From Lunularia cruciata (taxonomy: Eukaryota; Streptophyta; Marchantiopsida; Lunulariales; Lunulariaceae), in the NCBI GenBank assembly GCA_948567375.1, contig OX419758.1, positions 42,165,001 to 42,229,000 of the forward strand: a stretch of DNA of 64,000 bases, read 5' to 3'. Below the pieces are notes generated by a model. The model was not told where the DNA came from. It searched no databases and saw nothing but the letters and a program-made list of their open reading frames with translations. Below are positions 23,081 through 35,845 of this stretch, piece by piece (position 1 is the first letter of the stretch; each line of letters starts with the position of its first letter). A program made the translations under genes and the position numbers.

Positions 23081-23745
23081 ATAGTACCAAGAGCTAACCA
23101 TATGATCTAGATGTGAAATTTGGTTTGGTAACATCTAGAATGATATTATTCATGATGGTCAAAATATATCAGATAGAAGTATCACCAAAAGAGTACTTCT
23201 ACTAATAGGGCAAAAACCAAAATAGACGTGAAAACCTTAGAACCAATAGCTAGACATAAGATTTAAAGGTGAGAATTGGTTTGGTAACATTTGGAAGGAT
23301 GTTACACATGATGGAGTAAATAGATCAGAAAGAGATATCACCAAAATAGGACTTCTATTAATAGAGTAGGAACCAAAATATGCCTAAAATCTTTTTAAGG
23401 TAATTTTTGAGGCCTAAACGGATGAATTAGACCTCTAAAATGTGCAAATTCCTCCCCCATTAGATGAAAGAATAGCCTTACCCTCCTCCATGCTTTGTCT
23501 TGTTGGGAGCTTTCCAATGGTACCTTACTCACGTGATTCTCATATTCCTATATGAAGATTCCCTAAAAGATTCCCTCTAGTCAAAACTTGTTTGACCAAC
23601 CAGATAGGACCTAGACCAACATGTCACCCATCCAAGTAAATAATCCAAGGGTGGAGCTTGCTAATATGTCACCTATTTGTGTGCCTAATCCTATGGTGGA
23701 GCTTCCTTGGAGTGGATCTTCTTTGTCCATATAATAAAGAGAAGT
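23081..23745 (+). repeat. D-family LTR, plus orientation, 3' truncated
   Basis: Begins ATAGTACCAAGAGCTAACC (compare TGTAATACCAAGGGTTAGCC at 53021) and is recognisable up to the ATATAATAAAGAGAAG block; the last ~60 bp of the LTR are missing. It forms a head-to-head pair with the minus-strand LTR to its left. Confidence 0.78.
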
Positions 23746-23849
23746 AAACCCAAGGAAGTCAACTTGGGTCAATACTCAAATTGAGCTTACAAAGAGACAA
23801 ACCCAAAGAAAGGGTGTCTTTTGAATGGGAAGCATAGGCCGATACAAAG

Positions 23850-26800
23850 AAGATATAACAACCTTTATGTGTGTCAGGCCAGCCAAGAAAATACACTTAA
23901 AGAAATGGCAGAGGCAAGAGAGGAATACTTTGAAAGTGATAGGACACAAACACGCAGAAGGAGTACGGATCAATTTTGAAATCAATTGAAGAATGAATGC
24001 AGCTCAAAGTATTTTAAAATTATGATTGCATAGGAAGAAATCAAACATGTCAAGTAGATACTTTGTTCCTTTAAGTAGTTGTCTTGCAATAATGTGCGTC
24101 AAGAAGCCGATTGAGAGTGAAATTCTTTGAAGACCAAAAGGGGTTAGAATGTTGCATCTAAGAAAGAGGATAATCTTCCAACACCAAAGAACTCGTGAGA
24201 AAATCATGGCAAACAAGACTAAGAACTGACTTAGAATGAGGATTTTTGCATTTTGGCAATTAGATATAGTAGCTAGAATCAAAGTTGTGAACAGACTTTG
24301 TATCACCTTTCTAGCCTGGAAATGGAAGGTTAGTTTTCTAGGTTTCATGGCAAAGATAGTTGCTAGTAATTGTGAGGAAGGCCCCAAAGTAATGGGGAAG
24401 AGAGGAAATCTGGCTTGATGGACTCAGTTGGATTGGAAACTAGTATTGGGGAAAGAAGTAGGAAATGGAACCGAGGTCACCTTTTATAGGAAGTGTGATG
24501 ATGTAAAAGAAACCATAGAAATTAGGAATTCATTTGTTGTTCTATGAACCAACAATGGCTACAAAGTGGAGTCCTATTGGGACCCAATTAAGCAAAGCAT
24601 TGTGGGAGCAATCATGGTAATGTTCAAGCCAGAGCAAACAATGTATATGAACATGCAGTAAGCAGTCTTCTTCCACCAAATGTTGCAAGAGAGAAGGTGA
24701 GTTGAGCAAAGTGCTTTCATCAAAGAACAAGGCAGATGATTGTCAAATGGAGGACCAATTTTCCACCACACTACTTTGCACTATTTGCAGTACATTTCTA
24801 CTTGGAATTAAATCTATTGACAACAAAGGAGAAGCATTAGATGGTTTTGCATTTCCATCTTGATCTTTGACAAGAAGCGGATGAAGAGGAGCAACGATAC
24901 ATCTTGCAACTACGGTCCTCTGACAATCATTTCATCAGGATGGGACAAAGGGAGATGGTGGAGGAAGAAGCCAAAGACAAAGAAGCAGACTAAACCCAAA
25001 GGAATAGCATTACTCTAGCCACAATGAAAGACCCAAAGACTTAACCCATGAGGTAAGGAGGCGGTGAAGGACAAGGCTTCATAGATAGAGTCTGAAGGAG
25101 AGACAAAGTCAAAGAGAGAAGACTCCAAAGAAGTTGAACTCACATTACAGAGCAAGGAGTTTGGTAGTGAGAGTGAAGGTGAAGGTGAAGATGAAGTCCA
25201 ACAATCAGTCAATAAGGGGATAGCAAAAGTCAATGAGGAGTTCCATGTGGTGACTGATCATATGGAGAGAGGATATGGCCCTTGCTTAGAGCTACTCATG
25301 GAACAGATGGACGAAGAACCAAAGAAAGTTGTCCAGAAGGAGGTAAGATCAAACAGGCTACTACCGGCTGAACCTGCAGATCTAAGCTAAGTGAATCAAG
25401 AAGAAGTAAGCTCAAAAGGAAGGTCATTGAAGGTACAAAGATCAAGACATTGGAGTAAGACTCTAGTGGGAGAAGCATCAATAGAGGCAAAGTACAAAGA
25501 CCAAGCAGAAGAAGAAGAAGCCTTTGATGGGATGGGTACTTGTCATAAATTGTAAGTCCATTGTTGGCACTATTATATAAGCAAAAGGAGATTCTAAAAG
25601 ATCATTTGGAGGTAAAGAATGAGTTTCAGGTGATGAAGTATCTGATTGGCAAAACAAGGGAATTAAAGGAGATGGTAACCCAAAGAGAAGAAGAAGCTAA
25701 GGAACTTTGAGGGGAGGTAGTCTTAAGGAAGAAGATTGTAGAGAAATTGCAAGAGATTTTTGACCAGTGGGGGAGAGAGATGAATAGTCAAGCCAAAGAG
25801 ATGAAAGAGTAAAAAGAGTAGAAAGTGTTGGTTGAGAAGATGAGAGGTGAAGTCAGCAAAGCTTCTATTGAAAACATACATGCAAAGGCGATGGCGGCTA
25901 TGATGGAGCAAGAGTTAGAGAGCCGAAAGAAAAGTGCAGCAGAGAAGGATCAATCATGGTAGAGGGAGTTAGCAATCCAACACCAAGAGGAAGAAAGATT
26001 GAGGAGTCTAGTAAGAAGTGTTGAGAGGCAGAGTACCCAATATGAGGAGGAGAAGAAGATGTTGGCAGCCAAGAACAAAGATGAGTTAAAGATGTATAGA
26101 GAAGAGTTGAAGGTAGAACAATCTTGAGGGTATGTATTAGAGTCAATAGGAGAAGTTGTTGGGAGAATGAGAGCAATGTTGAGCACAAGATCTGAAGTAG
26201 AAGTTGGAGGAAGCAAGGCTGCATGAATTGAAGTTGCTTGTGCAAGAAACTTAGAAGAGGAGAGCAAAGGATATGGATATGAACCATCTTTCAATTTGCT
26301 TGAAGGAACGAGTGGATAGGAAGATGATTGAGGTAGTAGATATTGTAAGTCTCAGATTAGGCTTAGTAAATTCAGAGTTAGAGAGACTTTGGACTGGTGT
26401 GAAGGAAGATAAAAGGGTTTGAAGTTATAGAAGTAGGAGTGTAGGTGTCTTCAGATCAGCTATTCAAGACATTAGAGAAGATTGGGTTGGGAGATAAAGA
26501 AGTAGATAGGTTACAAATTAGTGAAATTGTAGTTTAGGGTGAAGAAGTAGTAGAAATAATGGAGGATGTGGTAGAATTAGATAGATCCAAAGAAGGAGAA
26601 GTAATAAGAGGATCATTGAGGTTGGAAGCCAAAGTTGAGGTAGACATCATATTGGATTAGTAACAATTTTGAGATTTGAAGGGGCAAATATGAAAAGATG
26701 CATTGTCATTTTGGATCTACAAGTTCAAAGAGTTGTTGTAGAATGGTATAGTTGTTAGTTAATTGTCAAAGTGCTCAGCCTATTTAAAGGAGGCATTTGT

Positions 26801-27460
26801 AGTCTTATTTTGTTCAGTATTTATAATTTATAAAGATAGATAAAGCAAAGTGTTGATTCTCAATGCTCATTGCTTGAGCTTGATTCTAAGAATCAAGTTT
26901 ATGTGTGTATTTGAGAGTGTTTAGAGAATTTTGAAGTGCAAGTCAATGTGCTTGTTGGATGTTAGATTCCGCAATGTTAATCTTCATTTTGTGTGTTTGA
27001 TCGTGAGTGAAGTGCAATTGAAGCAATGCTTTGACAGATCTGAGAGGAATTGTAGTGTTGGTAGTATTTTGCATTTGTGAGTGCAGTGTGAGTTTGATGT
27101 GAAGCAACTTTGATTGAGGAAGTTGTGCCTTTAGTGGAGAGGTGGAACACAAGTCTGAGGCAAAGTCATTTTGTAGTGAAGTAGCCATCTTTGGGAGAAT
27201 GTGAATCATAAAAATCAAGGTTAGTTTGGTAAGATTGGAGAGTATTGTACTGATGGAGTGTTCATTTGTGATGAGACTATGAGTCAGTGCTTGTTACTCT
27301 CTTTTGGGTGTGGTTTCTACCTAAGAGACTAAAGATGAACTTAAGAAGAACTAAATTGTTACTATTTGCTTTGTATGTGACCATTTTTGACTCGTATCTT
27401 TGTGAGGACAAAATTTTACTTACTGATTACTGCAAAAGTGATAATTGCTGGGTTGTCATA
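23850..27460 (+). repeat. Giant LTR of the E/G family (left end eroded)
   Basis: Colinear with the LTRs at 38437-42131 and 47267-51795: the end (..GGGTTGTCATA, 27460) corresponds to GGGTTGTCACA there. The left end is unclear; similarity becomes visible at about 23850. It holds a decayed copy of the LTR-encoded ORF and the conserved 3' section of ~800 bp. Gag-pol H follows directly, so it may be H's 5' LTR, but no PBS is visible after it. Confidence 0.72.
24206..26660 (+). pseudogene. LTR-encoded ORF of the E/G family, decayed copy 1
   Basis: ATG at 24206 (MANKTKN), followed after one stop by LDIVARIKVVNRLCITFLAW, aligns with the starts at 38990 and 47841. Further blocks: FPPHYFALFAVHFYLEL... 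(about 24755), EEEQRYILQLRSSDNHFIRM (about 24885), then long Lys/Glu-rich helical sequence (25500-26350) and the C-terminal LEAKVEVDI before a stop at about 26660. Many stops and shifts. Family not recognised. Confidence 0.6.
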
Positions 27461-28700
27461 AAGATTGATGAGTGAGGTTACCTTTCTCAAACAAGGAGAT
27501 GGAGAGAAAGTGAGAGTCTATGTAGAAAGAGTGGAGAAGTTAGAGTCAAGATTTTGCATAGTGTTGAAAAAAGGTGGGGATGATGTGGAGACTACTATGA
27601 TTGGATAGGAGCCATGCTCACCAAGAATTTTGGGGGAGGGTTGAGACCACAAATAAGAAGCAAGGTGAGATATGAGAAATCTTTTTCCAAGGTTGAAGCT
27701 ATCAAGACTGCAATTCGTATGGAGGAGAGTTTGGAAGGGGATGAGAGTGATTTGTGGTGAAGGAGGTTATGCATCCTCCTCAAGGCTACAAGTATGGTGG
27801 AACTTCTGATAGTTTGGTGGAAAGGTTGCACCACAAGTAGAAGTTGCTCCAGTTCTTGCACCTCCACCAAAAGATCCACTTCAAACCATCACATAACAAC
27901 TTGCAGATCTCAAGATCAATGTGGTGCAACAATGAGAGAAGAGAGAGGTGGATCAAAATATAGGGGGAGGGCCTAGGAGTTATGGAAGCTATCCATAAGG
28001 AGGAGGCCAACCAGCCAATAATTTTAATGATAGAAATTGTTTTGGTTGTGGAGGAAGAGACAACATCCAAAGGAATTGCCCAAATTCCACTTACCATGGA
28101 GAAAGGAGTTATGAGGGAGCAAATAGAGGGAAAGAGGGAGGTATTGCAATCCAAATGGCTCCTAATCTAAACAAAGATAAGGAGATAGCATCCATAGATG
28201 TGGTTGAGAGCAACTATGAGAAGGGAGAGTGCTCAAACTCCAAGGATCCTAATTTGGAACTTTTGGCACAAGAGAAGAAGAGAGCTTATTTCGCAAAGGA
28301 CATACATTCTTCTCACAAATTTACTCCTAGCAAGGATACTCCTATGTCTACTAGGAGCACTCGTACCTCAATACCATCAACAACAAAGACTCTAAGGAAG
28401 AAGTTGTGGATGGAGGACTTCTTGATCTCAAAGCAACAATGGAACTACAATGTCTTGGAGGATGTTGGTTTTCATAAAGCTAAGATCACAATGGGTCAAC
28501 TGATTGCTTTGAACCCTACTTTGAGAAAGGAGCTTAAATGTAGTTTGAGTTCTACAAGGAGTAAAAGGAAGGAGGAAAAAGCTCTAGTATCAATGGGGGT
28601 GGTGGATGCCAAACCAGCTCTATGGGAGACTTGTAAATATGCCTCCAAGATTGATATGAGAGTGAATGGTCACAACATCAAGGATGCATTGTTGATGGAG
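27461..28700 (+). pseudogene. gag region of element H
   Basis: Begins directly after the giant LTR without a recognisable PBS or gag N-terminus, so a deletion is likely. It contains GDGEKVRVYVERVEKLESRF and, after shifts, CFGCGGRDNIQRNCPN (zinc knuckle, about 28037-28085). A 185-codon open stretch (28155-28712) with a basic linker, LWMEDFLISKQQWNYN and VNGHNIKDAL leads into protease. Confidence 0.65.
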
Positions 28701-31700
28701 GATCAACATTGAATGCCATGTCAAAAAGGTTGATGAAGAACTTGGGTATGATACCCTCTACACCTTCAACATTTATGGTGAGCATGGAAAACAAGCAACA
28801 AGTTTCACCAATAAGGTTGATGGATAAGGTGGTAGTTTCAATTATGGGAAATCAAAATCTCATGACTTTCCAAGCCTTGGCGGATTCAAGCTATGATTTG
28901 CTTCTTGGGAAGCCATGGTTGAGAGCAGCATTCACAACTGATTGATACCACAAAGGGTACTTGAGGATTGGGCCATCAAACCATAGGGTCACAATTCCAA
29001 TCACTAACACCACCAACACTTTATGATTAGATACACCATCTTTTGATTACTAGGAATCAAATTTAGAAGAAGGAGCTTAAGGTGTGGACACAAGCATGGA
29101 AGAGGAGACCTCCATATAGGAGGATGAATCTAAATCTGATTCAGATGTGTATCCCTTGTGTGCTATGGATTTTGCAACTAAGCCAAAGGTTTTGAAGGAC
29201 TCAAATAAATCACCATTGATACTTGAGGAGATAGAGAGAAGGTTATCTACCCTCAAGTATGGTCCAAATGTTACCAAGGAGGAGAAGGTAAGATTTGAAG
29301 AGATGTTTTGCAAGTTCATCCATGTTTTTGCTTTCAATTCCAAGGATATAAAGGAAATCACCTTGGAGGAGCACAAGATTGAGGTGGAGTCACATGCAAC
29401 ACCAGTCCACCAAAAGCAACATCACATTAGTCCACCATATATTTGGTTGTGAAGGAGGAGATTGATCAGCTCAAGGAGGCCGGATTTATCTTTGAGGTGG
29501 AGAATTTAGAATGGGTGTCTCCAATAGTGATTGTGAAGAAAAAGAATGGCAAGCTTCAAGTCTGTGTGGATTACAAGAAACTCAATGCTATTACTAAGAA
29601 GGACTATTACTCTATGTGATTCATTGATGAGATCTTGGAAGAGGTTGTAGGTCATGAGAAGTACAGTTTTGGAGATGGTTTAGTGGGTATAACCAATCAA
29701 GATTGCACTAGAGTATCAACAACTCATCATATTCACCAAACCTTGGAGGACTTATGTTTTCAGGGTTATGCCTTTTAGGCTTTGTAATGCTCCAGTCACA
29801 TTCTAACGGTTTATGAACAAGGTGTTTGAACCTTTCATTGGGAAATTTATGAGAGACTTCATTGATCACTTTTGTGTCTATGGGAGTAAGGAGAAGCACT
29901 TTGAGCACCTGATCAAGGTCTTGCAATGCTTGGATGAAGCAAATGCATCACTCAATCTAGAGAAGTGTATTTTTGGTTTTGAAGAAGGTCTACTTTTGAG
30001 GCACATCATCTCCAAAGATGGAATAGCAGTTGACCCTCAGAAGCTAAGGAAAATCTCAGACCTTCCATTCCCTTTAAGCTTGACAAAGTTATGTCAATTC
30101 TTGGGGATGGTTGGGTACTATAGGAGGTTCATCTTCTCATTTTCCAACAAGACTTATGCATTGACAATCTACATGAAGGAGGGTGTAGAATACATGATGA
30201 TTTTGGAAGACAAACATGCTCTCAAAGCTTTTGAGGAGCTCAAGCAATCCCTTGTTGTAGCTCTAATTCTTGTTAAACCTGATTGGAGTAAGTCTTTCAT
30301 CCTCTACACTAATGCTTCTAATGTAGGTATAGGATGCACTCTTAGTCAATTAGACCAAGATAGGAATGGTCATCCTATTAGCTTATGCTAATAGATAGAT
30401 GGTTTCAACAAAAAATAATTACTATATTATGAGGAGAGAAGGGTTGGTAATGATCTTTGGTCTAAAGAAGTTTAGACACTATATTTGATTGGAGGGAAAG
30501 CCACCATTTTCATGGATCACAAGGCTTTGAAGTACATCTTGGACTTAATGTCAAAGGAAGGCTAGCAAAGTAGATGATACTCTTGTCAGAGTATGACTAT
30601 ACCATTGAGGATAGGCTAGGAAAGAAACATACAAATGCTGATTTGTTATCTAGGGCCTATGATCATGATGGAGATGAGATAATGGATAATTCTTTCTCTG
30701 ATGAGGAGCTAATGACAATCTCAATCACTCAAGAGGTTCCAATGGAGTACAAAGAGCTTGTGGACTTTTTACAAGGGGTACCTATCTAGAAGGGATCCAT
30801 GCTAGAAAGAAGAAGGCCCTTGCAGCGAGATCTAGACCTTACACAATGGTGGAGAATATTCTTTTTCACCAAGGAGCAAATGGTCTACTTCAAAGAGCAA
30901 TGGGCAAGGAAGAGTCTATCTTACTCATAAAGGAGTTTCATGAAGGTTTAGTGTGTAGAGGACACATTGGAGAGAGATTTTCAAGGATTGTCTTGATTAT
31001 TACAAAACTTGTCATGTTTGTCAAGCTTTTGCTAGAAAGTCTACTTCCACTCCACCACTTAGATCAATTCCATTACTAGGACCTTTTGAGAAGTGGGGAA
31101 TTGATTTTGTAGGTCCTCTCAATAGAACCCCACGGAACAATTAGTATATTATGGTAGTTATTGATTATCTTACCAAGTGGGTTGAGGCTAGACCATTGAG
31201 GGACTAGAATGAAGATGAAGTTGAGAGATTTCTTTATGAATGCATTATCACTAGGTTTGGGTGCTTTTTAAAGTTGGTTTCTAATACAGGAGAGAGTTTA
31301 CAAATAGCATTATTATAACTATGCTATGATATTCTCTATCACACATATAGTAACTACATCCTATAAGCCAAATTCCAATGGCTTGGTAGAGAGGACCAAT
31401 CAGACCTTGTGCATGATGTTGGCCAAAGATGCAGAAATGGAGGGGGCTAAACATCATTGGGACAAGAGGATTCATGCAGTTTTGGGGGAGTATAGGACAA
31501 CCATGAAGACTTACACATGATATTCTCCATTTCAATTGGTATATGGTATTGAGCCTACCTTACCTATTCACTTTGATCTTCCTACCTTCCAAAGCATTCA
31601 TAGAAGATTGAAAAAAGCACAAGGAAGTGATGTATAGAAATCAAGGAAGGATCAACTCATGGAACTGGAAGAGGCAAGAGCAATTACTATGGTCCAAGTG

Positions 31701-31990
31701 GAGCAAGCCCAAAGGAAAAAAAAGGAAAGCTATGACAAGAGGCAAGGCAAGAAGAAGGTGGAGCCTTTCAAAGAAGGTGATTGGGTAATGTTGTTTGATT
31801 CAATTTGATTCAAGAGGGTTTTTGCCTAAGTACTTTAGACCTTTCATAGAGGAGAAGGTGTGGGGCAATTACACCTATGATCTCAAGGAGTTAGGAGGAA
31901 GACACTTTGATAGGATTAACCATGATAAGTTGAAGATGTATCATAGAAGGTAGAGAGACCTCCACTTTGAGGACAAAGTGAAATCTTAGT
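28690..31990 (+). pseudogene. pol of element H (Tat/Athila-like Ty3/gypsy)
   Basis: Protease with VDGGSTLNAMS (from about 28691, just after a frameshift) and YDLLLGKPWL. RT from about 29450 (EWVSPIVIVKKKNGKLQVCV) with the catalytic motif changed to FIDHFCVYG (Asp to His, about 29856). RNase H is about 30280-30660. Integrase is about 30850-31550 with GPFEKWGIDFVGPL and NSNGLVERTNQT. A basic C-terminal region runs to about 31950 with no chromodomain. Stops and shifts throughout; inactive. Confidence 0.82.
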
Positions 31991-32690
31991 CCACCGGTAA
32001 ATTTAATACCCATTTGTGCATGTATATGCTTTGTGATATTTAGTTTGGTACTATAAGTACTTGAGAGATATTATTTATATAAAGATAAAAGATGGTTCTA
32101 CATTAGTCATGATTAGCTAAAGTTAGTCATAGCTAAGATAAAGGGGACCTTACTTTAGAGGAAGTTGAAAAGATGAGCACCACTATTTTGGATTCTACTA
32201 TGTTGACTTGGTATCATTCTTAGGTGTTTGGCTTTGAGGAAAGAGTTGAGAACTCTTTAAACCCACAAGCCTTTTTGTTTTGGATTCTTCTATAGCCCAA
32301 GGATAGCCCATGTGAAGGAATCCTTGACTTAGTGGTTGGGTCAAGATAAGAACACATGCTTAGGAGAATATTCCCTTGAGTATAGATATACCTTTAGCTT
32401 TTTGACTTTATTTGACTTTTAGCCTAGTAACTTGAGTTACTCCAATAATTAGTAACTTTGGTACATAACTATTTCACAAGTATGTAAACTAGGGGTGAGG
32501 ATGTACTCATCATCCTTTCATTTTGCAACTATCTCTCTCTCATTGAGTTCTCTAGTGAGCAATGTCTTGAGTCTTAGAGTGTTAGCCTTGGAGGAGTATA
32601 ATGGAGTTGGGATTCTTTGCTTTCTTAGTCCATGGTGTGCTACTACAATAGCCATAAGAGGTTCATCCTAAGTGAGAGATAGGCTAGCTT
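31991..32690. other. Unassigned sequence after element H
   Basis: No coding sequence. It could include remains of H's 3' LTR, but it does not resemble the giant LTRs elsewhere in the window, and no polypurine tract or TG start could be fixed. Confidence 0.3.
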
Positions 32691-33440
32691 ATAATCCATA
32701 AGCAACAAGAGAGATGATTTGGGTGAAATCAAAGGGTCTTATCCAATTAGGTGCAAGTTTAAAAACCAGGGTATCAAGTGGGAGGGGTAGGTTACTAGAG
32801 GAGAGCATGACCTTATCACCAACTTGAAAGGTGAGATCACAATGATGGTGGTCTGCATATTGTTTCTAACAATTTTGAACAACAAGGAGATGAGATTTGG
32901 CTTGTTGGAGGGAGTGGGATATGGTGGTCAAGAAGGTGGAATTATGAAGGACATGAGATGGAGGAGGCACAAGAAAGGAATCTGGAACAAGTGGATCTTG
33001 GCCAAAATTGAGAAAGAAAGGAGAAAATTTGATGCTTGTCTATTTTGAATTATTGTATGCAAACTCTATAGCTCCAAGACATTCATCCTAATTAGTTTGA
33101 TGGATGTTGACAAAGGCATGCAATTTTCACATTGAGTTTGTCCATTAGTTTGAGTATGATAGGTCATGGACAAAGTAAGTTTCGTGTCAAGTATCTGGAA
33201 GAGTGTTTGCCAAAATTTTCCAATGAATTAAGGTTCACGGTTAGAGATGAGTACACAAGGCATCCCATGATGCTTGAAGATAGTGTCAAAGTAGATCTGT
33301 ACCAATGTTAGAGCATCCATGGTATCAAAGGTTGGTGCCAAATGGATATGCTTATTAAGCTTATCCACAAACACCACTATTGTTGTATGACCTTGCTGTA
33401 TCTTAAGCAAGGATGTATTGAAATCCAAGCTCACTTTGTC
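32691..33440 (-). pseudogene. Integrase fragment of an A-family element
   Basis: Minus strand: GHTTIVVFVDKLNKHIHLAP and FKHHGMPCVLISN (integrase core, about 33400-33228), then downstream in its sense the FEVGDKVMLSS-like linker near 32830-32760 and the pol section preceding the chromodomain. It is homologous to 57960-58720 in copy C. No LTR attached; truncated on both sides. Confidence 0.75.
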
Positions 33441-34580
33441 GTACTTTCCTTTTCTCTCTCTGGGAACACACAAGGTGCCTAGATATGGAGACTACAGATC
33501 AGAGGCTAGAGGTAAACCCATAATGACTCGACAAAACACGCGTGTGATCCTTATTGCCTGAACCCTCCTTTCTCATAACTAATATTCTTGCTATCGGGAA
33601 GGATAGTACCGGGTAACCTGATGTGTCATCACAACACGCACTCCTGGTCTGCTGATCATCAATTCCAACATAACCAAGGAGAAATACATAGCACTCCTAG
33701 AAGGAAATAATCTGAGCACAACACCGGCACACCAATCCAAGCCAACTGGGCATACAAATAGGCATACAAGTAGAGACAGGATCCAATCACAAGAAAAAAG
33801 CAACAACTCTCTGTATCTTTTGTTGGGAAAGAGCTTCAGAGCCTTCTTGCTCTGTCATCAAGCTCATTTCAACCTGTACTCCAAGCCTCCTCCCATCTGT
33901 ACTTCAAATCTTAACAAATTTCTACTTCATGTGGGGATTTTCTATCTTTTTGATGGGGAAAACTCTGCGCAGCTCATATACAAGTATCTATTTTTACATA
34001 GCTTGGATTCAAGTGATCTAGGATTCAATGGAAAGCCTGTATAATAAGCTTTCCAATGATATAAAATAAATTTCAATCAGATCAATAAAAATCTCCTGAC
34101 AAGCTCTCAAAGTTGGCCAGGGTTTTTTTCAACTTCACCCTAATTTTGAAATCTTCTTTGCTCTTGGTTCTTTGCAAATTTTCCCCAGATTTCTGATTCA
34201 AAAATACACTTGATCCTCACAAAAAATCTGGAAACCAGAAACTCTCAATCATAGTCACAAGATATGAGACTTGATATCCAATCAAGATGAAAGATAAAAT
34301 TGCTCTATCGAGCTTATTACAGTATTTTCAGCATGATGTTTTGCATCAGATCTCACTTTTCACAGATCTAGAAACAACCAAATTTTCCACAATAGCTGCT
34401 TGTGCTTTTTTCTAAACTCTTGCAAATTTTGGTAGCCTAATCCAACTCCAGTCTTTAGATGTGGATCAATTTATGAGCTGGGCTAACTTGTGAGCTCTAC
34501 AGACCCAAGTATACTTGATCCAAGACCTTGATTTCTCTATTTGAAGACTTCACATGAAAATTTCTCACAGAGGTGCTAAA
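33441..34580. other. Unassigned sequence left of element G
   Basis: No recognisable gene or domain. Element G is inserted at its right end (target duplication CCTAT at 34581-34585); the sequence resumes at 42137. Confidence 0.35.
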
Positions 34581-34585
34581 CCTAT

Positions 34586-35845
34586 TGTGGTACCCACATT
34601 TTTTTTTTCTATGGTTAGTAGTGTTTAAGAGACGAAGTAAGCACTAAAAGTTGAATTGCGGACAAAGAATGGACGGAAGTAACTTCGGAGGAAATCCAAA
34701 GAAGATGACATTGGATCCGATGATGGAGGTACTCGGAAGAGCAGTACGCCGGAAAAAGTCCGAAGATCACCGTCTTTGGGTTGGAAGACACAAGAAAGAC
34801 AAAGACCGTTTAACAACCTCTGTACGTGGCAAGAAAGTACATTTCAAGAAATGGCGGAGGCAGAAGAATCATGTCTTGACAGTGACCGAGAGTGCACGCA
34901 AAAGAGAGAAATTCATACACAAAATTGACTAAAGATATAAAATATAAAATCAGGGCAATATAAAATTGCGACTGCGCAAGGGGAAGTTGAATACTCTGAG
35001 TAAATTTCCAATTCCTTTGAGTAGTCGTCCTGTAGTAATGCGTGTCCGAAAGCCCATCGATAGTGAGATTTTCCAAAACCCTGAGGGAGTTAGAGTGTTT
35101 CGTTCAAGAGAGGGTCTTATTTTCCAACATCATAGAACAAGAGAATCAGCCATACCCGAAGAAGGTGAAGTAATAGGAAGATCATTGGGTTTGGAAGCCG
35201 ATGATGAGGTAGACATCGGATCGGGATAAATGTCGATTTTGAGATCGGAAGGAGCAGATATGAAGAGATAGATTATCGATTAGGATCTGTAGGTAGGAGA
35301 AGATGTTAGGAAGTGGTGCCTAGGTAGGCAAGTCTGCCATTTGCTTTAGTATTTAAGTGGAGCATTTGCAATACGATGTTATTTAGTATTCATATTTCTG
35401 AAGATAGATAAAGTGAAGTGTTGTTCCCAGTACTCGTCGCTTAAGCTTAATTCCGATTATCACTTTCGTGTTTGTGTTTGTGAGTGTGTGGAGAATTCCA
35501 AAGAGCAAGTCAGTGTGTCTATGGATCTTGGAATCTGTAGCATTGATCTTCATTCTGTGTGTTTGATCTTGAGTGAAGTGCATTGGAGCAATGCCTTGAC
35601 AGATCTGAGAGGAATTGTAGTGTTGGTAGTATTCTACATTGGTGAGTGCAGCACAAAGTTGATGTGAAGCAATTTCGATCGAGGAAGTTGTGCCTTCAAT
35701 GGAGAGGTGGAACACAATTCTGAGGCAAAATTGGTCTTTGCAGTGAGGTGCCATCTTCGGGAGAATCTGAATCATCACAATCAAGAGTTGTTTGGACAGA
35801 ATTTGCTATGTTGTGATTATGTGTGTGTGTATTTGTGACAAGTTG
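34586..35845 (+). repeat. 5' LTR of element G (two deletions)
   Basis: 34586-35145 aligns with 38437-38983 and 35146-35845 with 41243-41955. The join at about 35142-35145 has a 4-bp AGAA microhomology and removes the equivalent of 38984-41242, which is nearly the whole LTR-encoded ORF (only its last ~28 codons remain, LEADDEVDIGS at 35190-35226). The right end stops at 35845 inside the LTR and joins RT sequence. Confidence 0.85.

Noticed and set aside
35142-35145. Deletion in the G 5' LTR as a spliced-out intron
   Set aside because: No placement of the 4-bp ambiguity gives GT..AG borders, and LTRs made in one reverse transcription should not differ by splicing.
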